Assembly (NCBI GenBank): GCA_031287815.1
Contig: JAITSM010000057.1
Span: forward strand, 1-21,586
DNA: 21,586 nt
Source: Prevotellaceae bacterium
Lineage (GTDB): Bacteria > Bacteroidota > Bacteroidia > Bacteroidales > UBA932
Direction of reading: 5' to 3'
Part shown: one piece after another, positions 21,351-21,586 of the stretch
Numbering within the stretch: the first letter of the stretch is position 1
How the letters are laid out: each line of letters starts with the position of its first letter
Translations under genes and position numbers: made by a program
The notes under the pieces: model-generated
What the model saw: the letters and a program-made list of their open reading frames with translations, nothing else
Told to the model about the DNA's origin: nothing
Databases searched by the model: none

Positions 21351-21586
21351 TTCCCGGACGGGTAAAAACGGTCAATGGGAAAGGGGAAACGGGGAAAGGG
21401 ATGAAAGGGATGAAAGGGATGAAAGGGATGAAAGGGATGAAAAATATGAAGTATGAGCGCCGGCACTCATACTGCATATTTTTCATCCCGTTCATCCCTT
21501 TCATCCCTTTCATCCCTTTCATCCCTTGCCCCGTTTCCCCTTTCCCAGTGACCGTTTTTACCCGTCCGGGACTAAAAACCGGCTTG
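21337..21586. repeat. Giant palindrome, at least 250 bp, cut by the window end
   Basis: Left arm 21353-21457 and right arm 21466-21570 are inverted copies of 105 bp with four mismatches, around the 8-bp loop CGCCGGCA. The inversion continues for another 16 bp on each side (21337-21352 and 21571-21586, two mismatches) and the window ends before it stops. Each arm contains a 9-bp tandem run (AAAGGGATG, five copies) and GGGAAAGGGGAAACGGGG. The outer left end is the last unit of the 42-bp array, so an inverted array may lie beyond the window. Confidence 0.9.

Noticed and set aside
21055..21522. 155-aa repeat protein on the minus strand
   Set aside because: It is the translation of the giant palindrome and the 42-bp array; both arms give the same low-complexity peptide.

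Overview
The window reads as chromosome of a Bacteroidales bacterium (phylum Bacteroidota) of moderate GC. The reasons are that nearly every promoter found fits the Bacteroidetes pattern (-33 TTTG or TTGC, about 18-20 nt, -7 TAnnTTTG), starts lack Shine-Dalgarno sequences, and several families are typical of the phylum: a NagB-like/PIG-L fusion, DUF4153, DUF2141 next to a TonB-type receptor, and a FISUMP-domain secreted protein. No tRNA, rRNA, transposase, integrase or CRISPR array was found.

Layout. (a) 1-770, minus: the 5' end of a secreted-protein gene behind a 52-aa lipoprotein gene, both downstream of a long structured leader with its own promoter and a boxA-like antitermination site. 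(b) 891-5415, minus: an exported dipeptide epimerase, a small DUF4160/DUF2442 pair, an NlpC/P60 endopeptidase and a PepD dipeptidase. Epimerase, endopeptidase and dipeptidase together make a plausible route for degrading murein peptides (L-Ala-D-Glu to L-Ala-L-Glu to free amino acids). (c) 5630-9525, minus: an apparent operon of a NagB-like/PIG-L fusion, a ROK sugar kinase and a small membrane protein, closed by a hairpin terminator and probably concerned with (amino)sugar phosphates. (d) 9526-12122: an accessory-looking segment with a multi-arm foldback element, a second copy of the boxA leader, REP-like hairpins, a FISUMP-domain secreted protein whose N-terminus resembles the partial protein at position 1, and a 42-bp tandem array. 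(e) 12123-17556, plus: a DUF4153 membrane protein; a membrane protein plus winged-helix regulator pair; and a TonB-dependent-receptor-like protein with a DUF2141 protein. The regulator's own promoter and the receptor promoter share a palindromic site. (f) 17573-20877, minus: a large FAD/4Fe-4S D-2-hydroxyacid dehydrogenase-type protein and an antitoxin-like 67-aa protein. (g) 20878-21586: non-coding repeats, with a second 42-bp array running into a palindrome of at least 250 bp that reaches the window edge.

The most unusual content is non-coding. Two distant loci share promoter, boxA-like site, long hairpin leader and a conserved hairpin module of about 75 nt in front of related secreted-protein genes, which is a candidate undescribed leader-RNA family. 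Intergenic spacers repeatedly carry a CTGGCGCCAG palindrome at the junction of simple-word repeats, and one such block forms the N-terminal codons of the FAD oxidase gene. Three loci carry arrays of unrelated sequence but the same 21/42-bp dyad architecture. All family assignments are from reading motifs; no database search was run.
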